Of a stretch of 12,973 nt of DNA, positions 6,255-12,872 are shown piece by piece (positions within the stretch are counted from its first letter, which is position 1; each line of letters opens with the position of its first letter). The stretch comes from CAYLOC01 sp964385195. GTDB lineage: Bacteria > Actinomycetota > Actinomycetes > Propionibacteriales > Nocardioidaceae. A program made the translations under genes and the position numbers. The stretch covers positions 1-12,973 of the forward strand of contig CAYLOC010000081.1 of the NCBI GenBank assembly GCA_964385195.1. The letters run 5' to 3'. A model generated the notes under the pieces. It saw nothing but the letters and a program-made list of their open reading frames with translations, was not told the DNA's origin and made no database searches.

Positions 6255-6746
6255 GTGGCTGCGGAGCGGGAGGTCCTGACCTGGCAGATGTTCGGCGATG
6301 CGACGCGGGAGATCGCGCAGATGGTCGTCGACGACTTCGAGCCTGCGATGGTGCTGTCCATCGCCCGCGGCGGGCTGCTGATCGGCGGCGCGCTCGGTTA
6401 CGCGCTCGGGGTGAAGAACACCTACACGATGAACGTGGAGTTCTACACCGGCATCGACGAACGGCTGGAGGTGCCGCGGATCCTGCCGCCCGCCCCGGAC
6501 TTCGTCGACCTCGGCGACGCCAAGGTGCTGATCGCCGACGACGTCGCCGACACCGGGCAGACCATGCTCAGCGTGCAGGAGTTCTGCGCCGGCAAGGTGG
6601 GCGAGGTCCGTACCGCGGTGCTGTACGAGAAGCCACGGTCGGTCGTGAAGTGCGACTACGTGTGGCGCCGTACCGACAAGTGGATCAACTTCCCGTGGAG
6701 CGACAAGGACCCCGTCTCCCCCCGCCACCGAGTTGTCAGAACCTGA
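6255..6746 (+). CDS. Phosphoribosyltransferase (COG2236-like, probable purine salvage)
   Basis: A 163-residue type I phosphoribosyltransferase. The PRPP-binding loop VLIADDVADTGQTML is at about residues 91-105, the pyrophosphate-loop SIARGGLLIGGAL follows the first strand, and the C-terminal hood carries the WINFPW motif seen in hypoxanthine/xanthine-guanine-type enzymes of COG2236. It would join PRPP and a nucleobase (likely a purine) to give a nucleotide. GTG at 6255 is chosen because homology begins at VLTWQMFGDATREIAQ; an upstream in-frame ATG at 6189 would add 22 residues that do not look like the family and would overlap galK. The last residues RVVRT and the stop codon lie inside a palindrome shared with the converging gene, so the tail is probably acquired. 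Confidence 0.87.
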   Translation: MAAEREVLTWQMFGDATREIAQMVVDDFEPAMVLSIARGGLLIGGALGYALGVKNTYTMNVEFYTGIDERLEVPRILPPAPDFVDLGDAKVLIADDVADTGQTMLSVQEFCAGKVGEVRTAVLYEKPRSVVKCDYVWRRTDKWINFPWSDKDPVSPRHRVVRT

Positions 6747-6781
6747 ACACGCGATAACGTGCTCAGTTTCTGACAACTCGG
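6728..6781. repeat. 54-bp palindrome encoding both convergent C-termini; possible bidirectional terminator
   Basis: Arms 6728-6751 and 6758-6781 are 24 bp each, complementary except at two positions, around a 6-nt loop. The outer part of each arm reads CGAGTTGTCAGAA followed by one variable base and CTGA. The phosphoribosyltransferase stop (6744-6746) and the phosphodiesterase stop (complement of 6763-6765) are exact mirror positions. Each arm therefore encodes RVVR, one more residue (Thr or Asn) and TGA. Base composition is clearly lower in GC than the flanks. No U-tract follows on either strand. It could act as a hairpin terminator for both genes, or be a member of a dispersed palindromic repeat family. 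Confidence 0.9.
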
Positions 6782-8862
6782 CTGGTGAGGATCCGGTGCA
6801 GGACCTTGCCCTGGGAGTCCTTCGGCGCGGGGATCCCGAGCAGGTACGCCGCGGTGGGCGCCACGTCGACCACGCGCACGTGTTTCACCGGCTTCGGGTG
6901 GAAGATCCGTGGGCCGGCAGCGACGAACACCGCGTGCATGTTGACGCTCGCTGCCAGGTCGACGGTGTTCGGCAGGTAGCCGTGCTGGCCGAAGAAGTGG
7001 GACAGTGCGATCGTCGTCCCCGGTGTCGGCGCGTCGAACTGGTACGGCGGGTTCGCGACCACCACCACGTCCCCGCTGCGCGTCGGGTACAGCGAGTCGC
7101 TGCCCTGGACGTCGGACAGCTGGTCCTTGGTGAACACGGTCATGATCGGGTCGTTGCCCGGGTGCTCCGGGTCCCGCACCGACTCGAACGCGTCGATGAT
7201 CTGCTGCTGGACCTTCCGGTACTGCGAGTCCGGGACCGGCGCGTCGTCGCCGTACCGGCTCTTGAGGTTGATGTAGATCTGCGCGGTCCCTCCGGCCCAG
7301 CACCCCTTCGCCTCGGTGACGCCGGAGTCCGCGACCCCGCAGTTGGACGGCTGTGCGACGTCTTGCAGGCCCGCCTCCGCCAGCACCTGGCCGACGTTGA
7401 TCGCGTAGTACGCAGGCGCGAACCCGTGGTCGCTGCTGGCGAATACGTCGGTGTCGTCCGGCATCAGCGACAGCGCCAGCCCGAGGCGGTGGTCGGCACC
7501 GGTGTACGCCGACTCGATGTAGCCGCGGCGCTGCGTCACCTTTCCGTCCGGGGTGCCGTCGCACTGCACGTCGTCGAAGCACGGGTTCGGACCCTGCGGT
7601 CCGTTCTGCACGGTCAGGCCGAGGAACTGGTGGCTGAACTCGTCGGTGGCCGAGTAACCGACCAGCGCCAGGTCGGTGTCGGGCTGGAGGGTGCCCAGCA
7701 CGAACCGCAGCACCGCGTCGCCGTACGCCTGGTTGAGGTCCAGACCCTGCTCGACGTAGGTCTGCTCGTCGATGATGCCCGCCTCCATGGGGGCATAGTC
7801 GGCGACGACCCACCCCGGGAAGTTCTCCGCCAGATACTCCTCCAACGGGTTCTCGGTGTCGACATCGGTATCAAGGGCTGCGCAGGCGTCGGTATGGCAG
7901 GTCGCGGTTCCCCGGGCGACGCTGGTGAAGTACAGCTTGACGTGCGACATGTCCGGGGACAGCCGGATCAGTTTCGTGTAGAAGCCCGCCGCCCGGCCGT
8001 CGGGCAGGCTGACCCGGACGTAGCGCCAGTCGCCTTCGTGCATCGGGTCGGCCACGGCCTCGTCTGCGTCCTTGCCCGCACTGGCAGGGACGAGGATCAC
8101 GGTGTCGTAGGCGGCCTCGCCGTCGACGGCCGAGTCGTAGACGTAGACGTCGTAGGTCCGGTCCGGGCTCCCGTGCAGCACCATCGTGGTCTGCATCGGT
8201 GGCGCGGCGGGGTCACCGGTCGGGACGTTCGTCCAGCCCGTAGCCGGCTGCGGCTCCGCGGGCTCGTAGGCCAGCCCGAAGTCCGCCGCGGACTGCTGCT
8301 TGGCCGGGTCGACCGGCGCGACCACGATGCCCCGGTCGGAGTAGAACGAGCCGTAGTCGATCGCCGGTCCGTCGATGCCGTACGTCGTCCCGGTCGTCCA
8401 GCCGAAGGTGGCGACCGTCTTGCCCTCCCGTTCCGCCGCTGCGGCGATGTTGTCGGCCTGCAGGACACCGGGGGCGAACGCGCTGGTCGAGGCGGTGAAC
8501 GGGGTGGTGATGTCGTGGAACGTGTTGTTCGTCGATCCCGTCTGCGCCGGCCACGCGCCCGTGCCGAGCCCGTACCAGCCGACTCCGGTGTTCGGCGGGA
8601 AGGCCTGCGTCAGCCCGTTCTGGCCGTGCACGCCCTCGCGCATGAGCCGGGCGTACGTCGGCATCGCGCCCTGCTCGGCGTACCGCTGCATCAGGTCCGG
8701 GCGCATCCCGTCGGAGGCGAACATCAGCACCGGGTGTGACTGGTGCGGCTTCCGGCCGTGGTCGGGTGTGGCGGGGGTCGCCATGGCACTCGTACCGGCC
8801 ACGACCGAGAGCACGAGGGCAGCGGCACCACCCAGCGCTGCGAGTCTGGTGCGAGGCAACAT
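6763..8862 (-). CDS. Secreted phosphodiesterase/nucleotide pyrophosphatase-like protein (alkaline phosphatase superfamily)
   Basis: A 699-residue exported metallo-hydrolase. The N-terminus has a basic start, a hydrophobic core (about 7-23) and a likely signal peptidase site after AMA at residue 28. Two-metal site residues of the alkaline phosphatase superfamily appear in order: D51 in FASDGMRPD, the Thr nucleophile T92 in FPPNTGVGWY, D407/H411 in YSATDEFSHQF, D478/H479 in SSDHGFAP and H627 in FGQHGYLPN. A Thr nucleophile points to the type I phosphodiesterase/pyrophosphatase branch. About 200 residues between the nucleophile and the second metal motif form an insert with no motif I recognise. 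AGGAGG stands 8 nt before the ATG, an ideal ribosome site. The C-terminal SRVVRN is encoded by the palindrome arm. Confidence 0.9.
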   Translation of the reverse strand: MLPRTRLAALGGAAALVLSVVAGTSAMATPATPDHGRKPHQSHPVLMFASDGMRPDLMQRYAEQGAMPTYARLMREGVHGQNGLTQAFPPNTGVGWYGLGTGAWPAQTGSTNNTFHDITTPFTASTSAFAPGVLQADNIAAAAEREGKTVATFGWTTGTTYGIDGPAIDYGSFYSDRGIVVAPVDPAKQQSAADFGLAYEPAEPQPATGWTNVPTGDPAAPPMQTTMVLHGSPDRTYDVYVYDSAVDGEAAYDTVILVPASAGKDADEAVADPMHEGDWRYVRVSLPDGRAAGFYTKLIRLSPDMSHVKLYFTSVARGTATCHTDACAALDTDVDTENPLEEYLAENFPGWVVADYAPMEAGIIDEQTYVEQGLDLNQAYGDAVLRFVLGTLQPDTDLALVGYSATDEFSHQFLGLTVQNGPQGPNPCFDDVQCDGTPDGKVTQRRGYIESAYTGADHRLGLALSLMPDDTDVFASSDHGFAPAYYAINVGQVLAEAGLQDVAQPSNCGVADSGVTEAKGCWAGGTAQIYINLKSRYGDDAPVPDSQYRKVQQQIIDAFESVRDPEHPGNDPIMTVFTKDQLSDVQGSDSLYPTRSGDVVVVANPPYQFDAPTPGTTIALSHFFGQHGYLPNTVDLAASVNMHAVFVAAGPRIFHPKPVKHVRVVDVAPTAAYLLGIPAPKDSQGKVLHRILTSRVVRN

Positions 8863-8912
8863 GGCAAAGACCTCCTGGTGCGTGGGATCGATCTGCTCCT
8901 CCGCACTCTGCC

Positions 8913-8971
8913 CCTGATCCGCCGCCGGTGCAACGGTTGGAGGCCGGCGCTGCCTCCGTCAGCGGATCAGG
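8913..8971 (-). terminator. Candidate structured terminator after the VOC gene
   Basis: Outer arms CCTGATCCGC (8913-8922) and GCGGATCAGG (8962-8971) are perfectly complementary. Inside them CGCCGG (8923-8928) pairs with CCGGCG (8944-8949). One outer arm encodes the last residues of the VOC protein, and the structure ends well before the phosphodiesterase ribosome site. There is no U-tract, as is common in high-GC actinobacteria. It could separate the two minus-strand genes or structure the phosphodiesterase leader. Confidence 0.45.
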
Positions 8972-9372
8972 CAGAAGGGATGGCCGGCGGGGTCCAGGTA
9001 GACCCGGAAGCCCCCGTCATCGGACGGCTGGTGGTCGTGCCGACGTGCTCCCAGGGCCAGGACGGCCGGCTCGGCAGCGTCGATGTCCCCGACAGAGAAG
9101 TCGAGGTGGAACTGCTGCGGGTGGGCCCCGCCCGGCCACGTGGGAGCGACCCAGTCGTCGATGCGCTGGAACGCGAGCGCGGGCCGCCCGTCGGGGTTGT
9201 CCGGGCTCACCCCGCCGCCCGGAGGCGTCAGCGTCACCCAGTCGCGGTTCGATCCGTCCTCCATCGGCCACCCGAGCAACTCGGAGTAGAACGACCCGAG
9301 TTCCAGCGCGTCGGGGCAGTCCAGGATGACCAGGTCAAGGACGGGCTTGGCAGAGATCGCGTTGGTCGTCAT
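8959..9372 (-). CDS. VOC-family (glyoxalase/bleomycin-resistance-like) protein
   Basis: A 137-residue protein with paired beta-alpha-beta-beta-beta repeats. Repeat one begins PVLDLVILDCPDALELGSFYSELLGW, and repeat two has QQFHLDFSVGDIDAAEPAVLALGA and ends VYLDPAGHPFCL. This is the Glyoxalase_6-like subgroup, often of unknown substrate; HLDF and the DPAGHPF segment supply possible metal or substrate contacts. The ATG at 9372 is taken because MTTNAISAKPVLDLV matches the family start; the frame stays open for 150 codons upstream but that part is low-complexity Pro/Arg-rich shadow of the opposite-strand gene. TAGTGT lies 7 nt before this ATG, which also supports it. Confidence 0.87.
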   Translation of the reverse strand: MTTNAISAKPVLDLVILDCPDALELGSFYSELLGWPMEDGSNRDWVTLTPPGGGVSPDNPDGRPALAFQRIDDWVAPTWPGGAHPQQFHLDFSVGDIDAAEPAVLALGARRHDHQPSDDGGFRVYLDPAGHPFCLIR

Positions 9373-9464
9373 GCCGCCGACACTAGACCCGATACCGGAC
9401 GAAGGAGGTCCGCTATTGCTGTTTTCCTTCCTGCCGAAGAGCTTTCGTTGGGACAATGCTGCCC
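9373..9464. promoter_or_regulatory. Divergent VOC / yjbR-like promoter region
   Basis: A 92-bp divergent gap. On the minus strand TAGTGT (9385-9380) ends 7 nt before the VOC ATG. On the plus strand GACAAT (9451-9456) ends 8 nt before the ATG at 9465, with a weak TTCCTG (9428-9433) 17 bp further up. No strong Shine-Dalgarno precedes either start. GGAGG at 9404-9408 is far from both. I see no clear dyad. Confidence 0.35.
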
Positions 9465-9851
9465 ATGGCGCACCCGAAGATGTTCGACGATGACGACCCG
9501 ATCCTGGGCCGGGTACGTCGGCTGGCGCTCGCGCTGCCGGAGGCTGCCGAGAAGGTCTCCCACGGCCGGCCCACGTTCTACACCGGCAAGGTCTTCGCCT
9601 ACTACGGCGGATCGGTGAAGGTCGACGGTGAGTGGGTGCAACACCCCCATGCGGTTGTGGTGCAGTCCAACGAGACCGACCGGCACGCGCTGCGGGAACT
9701 GCCGCATGCCTTCGTCCCCGGATACCTGGGACCGTCGGGCTGGACCGGTCTCGACCTGAGGATGGACAGCGACTGGGGCGAGGTGGTGGAGCTGTTGTCG
9801 GACTCCTACCGGGAGACCGCGCCACGGCGGTTAGCCCGGCTGCTGGCCTGA
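9465..9851 (+). CDS. MmcQ/YjbR-family protein
   Basis: A 128-residue protein of the MmcQ/YjbR family, whose fold resembles a CyaY/DNA-binding domain but whose job is not established. Characteristic segments are VRRLALALPEAAEKVSHGRPTF near the N-terminus, KVFAYYGGS in the middle, and the C-terminal helix WGEVVELLSDSYRETAPRRL. The VOC gene next door is divergent; no functional link is obvious. ATG at 9465 (MAHPKMFDDDD) is preferred to the in-frame ATG at 9456, which would add MLP and overlap the probable -10 box. The 3' end overlaps the GNAT pseudogene by 21 nt, tail to tail. Confidence 0.86.
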   Translation: MAHPKMFDDDDPILGRVRRLALALPEAAEKVSHGRPTFYTGKVFAYYGGSVKVDGEWVQHPHAVVVQSNETDRHALRELPHAFVPGYLGPSGWTGLDLRMDSDWGEVVELLSDSYRETAPRRLARLLA

Positions 9852-10174
9852 ATGATCCGAGCGGAGCAGGTCGAAGCGGACGCAGTCCATCACCGTACCG
9901 TCCGGCACGTGGTAGCAGCGTCGGTCCCGGCCTACCTCGGTCGCCCCGACGGCCCGGGCCACCCGCTGTGAGCCCTCGTTGCCCTCGGCGACGAGGATCT
10001 GCAACCGGTCCAGTCCCAGCCCGCCGTCCTCGGTCGGCCGGAACGCGTACGCCGACGCCAGCCGCACCGCCTCGGTGGTGAGGCCGCGTCCGCGTGCGTC
10101 CGGGTGGGCCCAGTAGCCGTCACCACGCCGTCGGTCAGCCGGGGAACATCCTCGGGGGAGCGGAACGCGGTCAT
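9831..10174 (-). pseudogene. GNAT acetyltransferase pseudogene with internal deletion
   Basis: The gene begins well (GGGAGGGTGAGG before ATG at 10174) with MTAFRSPEDVPRLTDGVV, matching the start of the intact GNAT upstream (MRFPDDVPTLTSGDVT). Near 10113-10126 homology jumps, with a frame change, to GYWAHPDARGRGLTTEAV and continues GGLGLDRLQILVAEGN and VPDGTVMDCVRFDLL to the stop at 9831. That second part matches the C-terminal half of the intact paralogue's second domain (GYWTHPDARGRGVMSEAV at its residue 286). The reading frame therefore lacks most of the protein: about 100 residues if the ancestor had one domain, about 265 if two. The downstream GTG at 10067 leaves 78 codons without the full acetyl-CoA loop, so activity is unlikely. 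Confidence 0.8.
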
Positions 10175-10230
10175 CGCCTCACCCTCCCTCGCGACCGGAC
10201 ACCTCCGCCCCACCGAATCACGCCGCTCGG

Positions 10231-10244
10231 ACCGTGAAAACGGT
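10231..10244 (-). terminator. Small hairpin between the GNAT gene and its pseudogene copy
   Basis: ACCGT (10231-10235) and ACGGT (10240-10244) pair around a 4-nt loop. CCCACCG (10209-10215) and CGGTGGG (10241-10247) offer an alternative pairing. Both are short. This may be a weak terminator for the intact GNAT gene or chance in GC-rich DNA. Confidence 0.2.
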
Positions 10245-10261
10245 GGGTCACAGGTGTTCGG

Positions 10262-11380
10262 TCAGGAGGCCAGGCGCTCGAACAGCACCAGGTCGCCGTA
10301 GGTGCCGTCACGGCGCCGCCACGACTGGTGTTCCTGGCCGTACTCGGTGAAGCCGTTTGCGCGGGCGACATGTTGCGACGCGGTATTGCCGTCCCCGGCC
10401 TTGATGTGGAGCCGGTGCAAGCCCAGCCCGCCGTCCTCGACGTCGATGAACGCGTGGCGGCACACGAGCCCGACCGCCTCGCTCATCACGCCGCGCCCCC
10501 GCGCGTCGGGGTGGGTCCAGTAGCCGATCTCCGCCTGGTGCGGATCCATCCGGGGCAGACCGACGTTGCCCAGCAGGGCGTCGGTCTCGGGGTCGGCGGC
10601 CGCCCACTGCATCTGTTGTCCGGTGATCACGGCGTCGGTCACGCGGGTGAGGTACCCGCGAGCGTCGGACTCCTCGTAGGGGGCCGGGAGCATCGGCAGC
10701 CACTGCTGGCTGCGCTCGTCGCGGCAGGCCTCGACGATCCGCGGGACGTCGGACTCCGCGAGCGGCCGCATCCGGACCCGCTCCCCGATGATCACGGGTA
10801 CGTCGAACCAGCCGGTGGTCGGCTCTCGGGCATCGTCGCGGTGCAGGGTTGCCGTCCATCCGTCGGGGTACTCGTCACGGTGGTTCATCCAGCGCCGCAG
10901 CGTGCCGCCGAAGGTGAAGCCGGTCTTCCAGGCCACCCGCCGGGACGCCACGTTGCCGCGGTTCGCCAACCAGATGACCGTTTCCAGGTTGAGCGTGTCG
11001 AAGCCCCAGTCCAGGAGCAGGTTGACCGCGGTGGTGACCACGCCGCGCCCGCGGATCGCCGGGTGGGTGCCGTAGGCCAGCTCGGCCCGCCGGGCACCCT
11101 CGTCCCGCAGCGAGACCGTGCCGCCGAACCGGCGTACCCCGTCAGGATGGGTGCATTCGATCGCGAACGCATACTCCGACCCGGACTCCCACCCCTCGGG
11201 AATGCGCTTCGCGGCGAACTCCACGGCTTGGTCGCGGGTATAGCCCCGGGGCACGGTCGTCCACCGCACCGAGACCGGGTCGGTGCATTGCTCCACGATG
11301 GCGTCGGCGTCGTCGGGACGGTGCGCTCGCAGTGTCACGTCTCCGCTGGTCAGGGTGGGTACGTCGTCGGGGAACCGCAT
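10262..11380 (-). CDS. Tandem two-domain GNAT (RimJ/RimL-like) N-acetyltransferase
   Basis: A 372-residue protein made of two fused GNAT domains. Domain one spans about residues 1-180 (DVTLRAHRPDDADAIVEQC; acetyl-CoA loop THPAIRGRGVVTTAVN; WLANRGNVASRRVAWKTGF). Domain two spans about 190-372 (RVRMRPLAESDVPRIVEAC; loop THPDARGRGVMSEAVGL; GDGNTASQHVARANGF). Both keep the R-x-x-G-x-G acetyl-CoA loop, so both may bind cofactor. The family acetylates amino groups of proteins or small molecules; the substrate is unknown. The ATG at 11380 is chosen because the domain starts right there; the frame remains open far upstream only as antisense of the CNNM gene. A decayed relative lies immediately downstream, suggesting tandem duplication. 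Confidence 0.9.
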   Translation of the reverse strand: MRFPDDVPTLTSGDVTLRAHRPDDADAIVEQCTDPVSVRWTTVPRGYTRDQAVEFAAKRIPEGWESGSEYAFAIECTHPDGVRRFGGTVSLRDEGARRAELAYGTHPAIRGRGVVTTAVNLLLDWGFDTLNLETVIWLANRGNVASRRVAWKTGFTFGGTLRRWMNHRDEYPDGWTATLHRDDAREPTTGWFDVPVIIGERVRMRPLAESDVPRIVEACRDERSQQWLPMLPAPYEESDARGYLTRVTDAVITGQQMQWAAADPETDALLGNVGLPRMDPHQAEIGYWTHPDARGRGVMSEAVGLVCRHAFIDVEDGGLGLHRLHIKAGDGNTASQHVARANGFTEYGQEHQSWRRRDGTYGDLVLFERLAS

Positions 11381-11468
11381 GAAGCCACTGTGCCGTGGCC
11401 GGGCACGTGCCCACAACCGACTTTTCGGGCTGGTTCGGACGGCCGGCCTGTCGCTAGGCTGGAGTGCC
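11381..11468. promoter_or_regulatory. Divergent GNAT / CNNM promoter region with a perfect 12-bp palindrome
   Basis: For the GNAT gene (minus strand), TTGTGG (11416-11411), an 18-bp spacer and CACAGT (11392-11387) lie 6 nt before the ATG, with no Shine-Dalgarno. The perfect palindrome GGGCACGTGCCC (11401-11412) sits in that spacer and touches the -35 box, a typical repressor position. For the plus strand, TAGGCT (11455-11460), an excellent actinobacterial -10, ends 8 nt before the ATG of the small leader ORF. A -35 for it is not obvious. Confidence 0.5.
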
Positions 11469-11534
11469 ATGGACGAGTCTTGTAGACCCGGGTGCCGCCA
11501 TCGCGCCCTCCGTCCCAGGGGAGGTGCCCGGTGA
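11469..11534 (+). CDS. Possible 21-residue leaderless leader ORF upstream of the CNNM gene
   Basis: ATG at 11469 follows TAGGCT by 8 nt and opens a short frame (MDESCRPGCRHRALRP, ending GGAR) that stops at 11532-11534. That TGA overlaps the GTG start of the CNNM gene as GTGA, and the CNNM Shine-Dalgarno lies within the small ORF. Such geometry would couple translation of the two. The peptide is Arg/Gly/Cys-rich with two cysteines three residues apart. Leaderless upstream ORFs that sense amino-acid supply are known in actinobacteria; here the case rests only on position and overlap. Confidence 0.4.
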   Translation: MDESCRPGCRHRALRPRGGAR

Positions 11535-12853
11535 GCGGCACGGTCGTCGTGCTCATCGTCATTTTCGTCTTCATCTGCATCAACGGATTCTTCGCGATCG
11601 CGGAGATGGCGCTGGTGTCCCTGCGGGAGAACAAGGTCAAGGAGCTCTCCGACCGCGGACGCCGTGGGCGGACCGTCGCGAAGCTGACCGGCGACCCCAA
11701 CCGATACCTTGCCGCCGTACAGATCGGCGTCACGCTGGCGGGGTTCTTCTCCGCGGCGTTCGGCGGTGCGAAGCTGGCGGACAAGCTTGCCCCGGTCTTC
11801 GACTCGTGGGGCTTGGCCACGGGCGTCGCCGACATCGTCGCGTTGGTGGTGATCACACTGGTGATCGCCTACGTGTCCCTGGTCATCGGAGAGCTGGCAC
11901 CGAAACGCATCGGGCTGCAACGGTCGGCCGGAGTGTCCCTGGTGGTTGCGCCGGTCGTCGACGGCGTCGCCACGCTGGCTCGCCCGGTGATCTGGCTGCT
12001 TGGTGTCTCCACCAACCTCGTCGTCCGGGTCCTCGGCGGCGACCCGCACGCGAACCGCGAGGAGTACACCGAAGCCGAGATCCGCGACCTCGTCGTCGGT
12101 GCGGAATCCTTGGGTGCGGAGGAGCGGCAGATCGTCGAGGACGTGTTCGAGGCGGGGGACCGGCAGATCCGCGAGGTCATGGTGCCGCGCACGGAGGCCG
12201 ACTTCCTCGACGGCGACACCCCGGCGTACAAGGCCGCGCGCATGGCGCTGGAGCGGCCGCATTCCCGCTATCCGGTGATCGGTGACTCCGCCGACGACAT
12301 CCTCGGCTTCGTGCACGTGCGAGACCTGCTCGACCCCGACCTGGCCGGACGGTCGGTGCGGGTGAAGGAGTTCGTCCGGGACGTGTTGATGCTGCCGGAC
12401 ACCCGCAACATCCTTTCCGCGCTCACCGATATGCGTGCGGAGGGCGGGCACATCGCGATCGTTGTGGACGAGTACGGCGGTACCGCCGGGGTGGTGACGA
12501 TGGAGGACATCGTCGAGGAGCTCGTCGGCGACATCAAGGACGAGTACGACGTGGAGGAGTCCGAGACCACCCGGACCCTCGCCGGGGAGGTGGAGGTCGA
12601 CGGCTTGCTCAACCTCGACGACTTCGAGGACGAGACGGGGCTGGTGCTGCCCGACGGCCCCTACGAGACCGTTGCCGGTTACGTCATGCAGCAACTGGGC
12701 CACGTTCCGCAAGTGGGTGAGACTGCCCGGTTCGACGGGCACATGCTGACGGTGTCCGAGGTCGACGGCCGGCGGGTGTCCCGGGTGCGGGTGCACGCCG
12801 CCCCACCCGACCCCGCCGAGGAATCCGACGCCGACCGGCCCCTGTCGACGTAG
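11531..12853 (+). CDS. CNNM/CorC-type membrane protein (hemolysin family, DUF21-CBS-CorC_HlyC)
   Basis: A 440-residue integral membrane protein. The DUF21/CNNM domain (about residues 1-190) has four hydrophobic segments: VVVLIVIFVFICINGFF; the helix around LAAVQIGVTLAGFF; VALVVITLVIAYVSLVIGEL with the conserved GELAPKRI; and a last one near ARPVIWLLGVSTNLVVRVL. A CBS pair follows (EVMVPRTEADF from about 214; IAIVVDEYGGTAGVVTMEDI from about 308), then a CorC_HlyC domain (GEVEVDGLLNL from about 351) and a Pro/Asp-rich tail. Relatives are linked to Mg2+/Co2+ efflux or homeostasis; the old hemolysin name is misleading. GTG at 11531 has GGGGAGG 7 nt upstream and is the start that begins the first membrane helix. 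Confidence 0.92.
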   Translation: MSGTVVVLIVIFVFICINGFFAIAEMALVSLRENKVKELSDRGRRGRTVAKLTGDPNRYLAAVQIGVTLAGFFSAAFGGAKLADKLAPVFDSWGLATGVADIVALVVITLVIAYVSLVIGELAPKRIGLQRSAGVSLVVAPVVDGVATLARPVIWLLGVSTNLVVRVLGGDPHANREEYTEAEIRDLVVGAESLGAEERQIVEDVFEAGDRQIREVMVPRTEADFLDGDTPAYKAARMALERPHSRYPVIGDSADDILGFVHVRDLLDPDLAGRSVRVKEFVRDVLMLPDTRNILSALTDMRAEGGHIAIVVDEYGGTAGVVTMEDIVEELVGDIKDEYDVEESETTRTLAGEVEVDGLLNLDDFEDETGLVLPDGPYETVAGYVMQQLGHVPQVGETARFDGHMLTVSEVDGRRVSRVRVHAAPPDPAEESDADRPLST

Positions 12854-12872
12854 CCGCCGGACCCCCCTCCCT

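Noticed and set aside
5125..6746. galK and the phosphoribosyltransferase as a functional cluster
   Set aside because: They are divergent, act in unrelated pathways and share only a short promoter gap. No other Leloir genes are present.
6733..8739. Open frame of 668 codons on the plus strand over the phosphodiesterase gene
   Set aside because: Low-complexity RVRH-rich translation with no motif, while the opposite strand encodes a signal peptide and the whole metal-site motif series. Its apparent start lies in the palindrome.
11381..12796. Upstream extension of the GNAT frame to 844 codons
   Set aside because: The extra N-terminal part is antisense to the CNNM gene and has biased His/Asp/Val composition. 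The GNAT domain begins at the ATG at 11380, with a plausible promoter directly before it.
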